Shown one piece after another: positions 12,341-64,000 of a stretch of DNA of 64,000 nucleotides. Location: the NCBI GenBank assembly GCA_013397455.1, contig VYZB01000741.1, positions 179,805 through 243,804 of the forward strand, in the 5' to 3' direction. Position numbers and translations under genes: made by a program. Position 1 is the stretch's first letter. Every line of letters begins with the position of its first letter. The notes beneath the pieces are model-generated. The model made no database searches. It was not told the origin of the DNA and worked only from the letters and a program-made list of their open reading frames with translations. This stretch comes from Crotophaga sulcirostris (taxonomy: Eukaryota > Chordata > Aves > Cuculiformes > Crotophagidae).

Positions 12341-13203
12341 TTGATAATTATTTTAGTAGCTGCTGTTCAACCTTTATTCCAGGGCTCTGTCTGAACCTTT
12401 TATGAATCCATTTCTATTCTTAGGATCTAATACTCAGTGCAGCTAAGTGGCAGAGCTGAACTGTGACATGGAGAAACCCTTCCTTTAGTCTTGTGCTTGC
12501 TGACTGATCAGCAGTGTGGATGAGCCCCCAGAGGAACTGGGTGGTTCTTTTCTCTCTCACCTTTTCAACAGTGTTCATAGCTCCACATTTCTCATCCTGT
12601 AAGTCCTTCTGGGGTGGGAAAGTTCTGGGTTTCATTGCTGCTTACCAAGGTTGCTAATATTCAGCAGTTCAGATGCTATCTTATAACCTCCCTCCATCCT
12701 GGAAAGCTGACAACTTGTTTCTGTCCCTACTAAGTGGTGAAAAGAGAAGACATCTGTAAAGGTCCTCTTATACTCTGTATGACTTGTTTGTTTTCTTCTG
12801 GAAATCCATGTTTGCAACAAAGAAAAGACTTTTTTCTGCATTCCTTTTGGCTCCCCAGAGTATGCTATTAGATATAAATACCCAGGTTTGCTGAGCAGTA
12901 CGAGATCTTTTGTGATGCAGAGCCTGAATATCATTCACAGAAACTGTTTTGATCTGATTCTTTTTCTGGAAAAGAAGAGGAAGAACGGGACTTCTTCTGA
13001 CACTTCACTGGCTCTTCAGGTGCCTTTTCTCCCAGAGACTTTGATGTGGGAACCTCCACTGACTTCTCCATCTTGGTGCTCGTGTCAGGTGCTTTGCTTT
13101 TTTATTAATTTACTCCAGTGCTGCTGGCACTCCATGGTCACATATTCAGCTTCCCATGTCCTCAGCAGGTTTGGCCGACTTAGCAAGTTAATATCAAAAC
13201 CAT

Positions 13204-13209
13204 AATAAA
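13204..13209 (+). terminator. Possible distal DEGS2 polyadenylation signal
   Basis: AATAAA in the context ccataataaagatt, 1.4 kb after the DEGS2 stop codon and before the EVL 3' end. It is only a candidate, since AATAAA occurs by chance in AT-rich DNA. Confidence 0.3.
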
Positions 13210-13560
13210 GATTATGCTATCTTCCTCAATCTGACTGTTGTCCTCCTTCTATAGAGCCTGACCTTTCTGTAGGTCCTTTACTCACCTGGTTCACGATGCA
13301 GGCATGGATGGAGCCTCTAGTTCACCCTCCTGGCCTGCCACACAAGCTGTGGTGTAAACAGAGGGTGACCAAAATTGGCAACTGCTTCTTATCCTGCATC
13401 CCCTCAGTATTTCCAGCACGGAACCACTGCGTTTTGCCTGGGCAGCCCCACAGTCCTCCTGCTCTGCTCTCTCCATCTCAGTGGGAATTTGAAGTGGTTG
13501 GGAGCCTGCAGGTGTGTGGTGCAAGCTGAGTCTGAATGAGTTCAGAGAAGAACACGAGAT

Positions 13561-13726
13561 AGGACACACAGTCAGCCCTCTAGAAACACATCCTCCACGT
13601 GGGAAGGCTGATTCAAGCTCTGGTGGGAGTTATTATTTACTTAGTTCATCCCTGGGAATGCAACAAAAGTTGGACGTGTTCGGTTGTGCAGGATTGGGGT
13701 GGAGGTGAAGAATCCAGAGCCCAGCA
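13561..13726 (+). repeat. Duplicated 165-bp segment, copy A (intergenic)
   Basis: It starts aggacacacagtcagccctc and matches 19724-19889 in the same orientation with only about ten differences, mostly transitions plus two single-base indels. Similarity stops abruptly on both sides. I do not recognise a transposon family. It may be a local segmental duplication or an uncatalogued dispersed repeat. Confidence 0.9.
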
Positions 13727-14799
13727 ATCCCAGGCTGTGATCCTGTCCTCTCCATGGGCATTTCTCCTTGCCACTACCAGAAAACTTGGCAGAAGGGTGG
13801 TGTTTGTTTCTTTCATAACCACAGGGCAAATGGGTCTGGGTTAAAAGAACCCTGGGGTTATGTATAGTTTTATTCTTTGCTTAAAAATTAATCCAAGTTC
13901 CCTTCATGGTGTGACTACAGGCAACCTCCTGTGTGGGCTGGGGGACACGAGCAAGGGGACAACCACAGACTCTCTGGGCTGCTGCACCAGGCTCTGCTCC
14001 CCAAACCACTGCTGGGGCCTGGTTTTTAAAAAAAAAACAAAAAACTTTTCAGAAAGGCCTGAAGCAAAGCAGGGGGCTTGGAAAATATTTGACAGATTTC
14101 ACTAGCTGAGCTCCAATCTCTTACCTTGTTAGTTATCAAGAAGATGGTATCAAGGCCACTGCCATGCAGCCTGCGCCAAGCTACGTCAAGCAGAAATTCC
14201 TGAGTGCACTGGTGGGAAGAATGGCTCTAAAGAAAAAAAAACTGCAGAACCTGAAAGATAGAACTGGGAGGGCACTGTTAAGTGTTTGGCCTCCTGCACT
14301 CGTATCTTTGACTTCACTCTCTGTGAACCTGCACAACATTAACAACTGAAATATGTGAGAGAGTAACAAATGACCCCCCTCAAGCCTCTGGGTCAGCAGT
14401 TTCAGTGGTCTGCACCCTCCTAACGCCCTCAGTAGCTTTGCTCTGCAGAAACACCTCCCTTTTATTTACCAGCAGCTCTTACAGGTGCAGAGGATGGGAC
14501 CTGGGTTGTTTGTTTTTTTTCAGTGGTGGCAAGAGATGCCATGGGACAGCTCAGGGTGGCCTGAGAAGAGCTATAAGCCACCATCCTTCACTGACTTTGG
14601 CAAAACTTTGCTGAGGTTGCTGCAGCCTGGCTGCAGGAGGTGGTACTCAGCCTCATCTCCTTGTAAAAGAAGGAGCAGCCACCTCAGGCTCTCTCCTCGG
14701 GCTCTGCAGCTCTGTCCCAGCACAGCTGCCACCCCACAGCCAGGCTCAGCCCCCTTCCTCTCACTGCCAGCCCAAGGGAGGGATGAAACAAAGGCAGGG

Positions 14800-15371
14800 C
14801 CATGTGGACAATAAACAGTTTATTACCAATATGAACACAGATACTGTGATGCACTGACGTACCATTTTTTTAATATTGTGATAACTCTGAGACAAAGAAC
14901 TTGTTGGCTGACAACTAACATGTCTCTGTTTCTTCTGGTGATGCCACAATACATTTCTGTTGGCAAAGGATCTTCATTTACATTGCAGACTACTAGTAAA
15001 ATTACTTTGAAGTCATCTATCAAAAGCAAATGGTTCACGTGTGTTCTTATCTACTACTAAAAAGAAAGGTAATACATTTAAATAAGCAAATACAAAATAC
15101 AAAAAAGGCTGACAAATCCAATGTGCAGTGTCAGATGAAATCTAAAAAATCCAGAAATTTAAAATTTAATATTCTTTAGATTAAGACTTTTAAAATGAAG
15201 CGAATCCAAGGCAGCAGCAAGCTTCAAAGTGTGCTGAGTCTGCTAATAAAAAGAGTATAAGAACAAAGACAGTGCCGGTGTCCTCTCTCACCATCCCGCA
15301 TGACCTTGGTACACTTAGAAATGATCCCATCTTCCTAGAATTCTGAGTACCGTCCAAATGCTCTGCAATCA
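14800..15371 (-). other. EVL: EVL 3' untranslated region
   Basis: The non-coding end of the terminal exon runs from the base after TAG to the inferred cleavage site. It is AT-rich, with A/T runs around 15060-15185, and I see no long open frame. The short length is inferred from the poly(A) signal. Confidence 0.65.
14819..14824 (-). terminator. EVL: EVL polyadenylation signal
   Basis: The plus strand tttatt is AATAAA on the minus strand (GGTAATAAACTG), about 550 nt after the EVL stop codon. A T-rich stretch (CTGTTTATTGTCC) follows it. Cleavage would fall near 14800. No better canonical signal is seen between it and the stop codon. Confidence 0.7.

Positions 15372-64000
<48,629 letters not shown>

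Larger units (their letters stand above)
11990..14795. other. DEGS2-EVL convergent intergenic spacer
   Basis: About 2.8 kb lie between the proximal DEGS2 poly(A) site and the EVL poly(A) site. The spacer contains the UGUA cluster, a distal AATAAA, and copy A of a 165-bp segment also found inside EVL (13561-13726). I see no coding exon. The small open frames show no recognisable protein. Confidence 0.75.

Overview
The window is vertebrate, almost certainly bird, nuclear DNA. It carries two intron-rich genes facing each other tail to tail, and the dispersed repeats I recognise are mostly CR1 LINE fragments with typical avian 3' ends. On the plus strand, the left 12 kb holds the 3' two thirds of DEGS2 (sphingolipid delta-4 desaturase / C4-hydroxylase): intron 1, the large catalytic exon (5591-6333), intron 2 and the terminal exon (11646-11789). 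Its first exon lies left of position 1. On the minus strand, from about 14.8 kb to the right edge, lies EVL (Ena/VASP-like actin regulator) from exon 2 (57961-58129) to its stop codon (15372-15374). Only the first coding exon, needed for about five bases, is missing. The same convergent EVL-DEGS2 order is known in human (14q32).

The thirteen constitutive or known EVL exons join with consistent phases. With an inferred ATGAG from exon 1 they give 416 residues, which I recall as the length of the mammalian protein. The protein order is EVH1 domain (about 1-113), a glutamine-rich linker with a PKA-like RRTS site, a polyproline profilin/SH3-binding core, a G-actin-binding motif, an F-actin-binding motif, a Ser-rich linker with the 21-residue EVL-I insert, and a C-terminal tetramerisation coiled coil. 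DEGS2 keeps all three histidine boxes of a membrane di-iron desaturase. The two genes share no pathway: one makes ceramide species in the ER, the other extends actin filaments at the cell cortex.

The most interesting item is an 858-nt in-frame block at 24115-24972, in the EVL intron just upstream of the polyproline exon. It is open throughout, has a strong acceptor and donor, is exactly 286 codons and is phase 1 at both ends. It therefore looks like a large cassette exon that would turn the 416-residue EVL into a roughly 702-residue Pro/Ser-rich isoform, comparable in position and style to the large neural exon of the paralogue ENAH/Mena. The exon before it ends in a non-canonical GC splice donor.

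Other points are as follows. A 165-bp segment is duplicated between the intergenic space and the branch-point region of EVL exon 8. A short hAT-like element with 16-bp terminal inverted repeats sits in the large EVL intron. Several minisatellites lie in DEGS2 intron 1. A TATA-plus-CpG cluster is isolated in an AT-rich intron. Everything from 28975 to 54260, and from 58130 to the right edge, is EVL intron in which I recognise no further exon.
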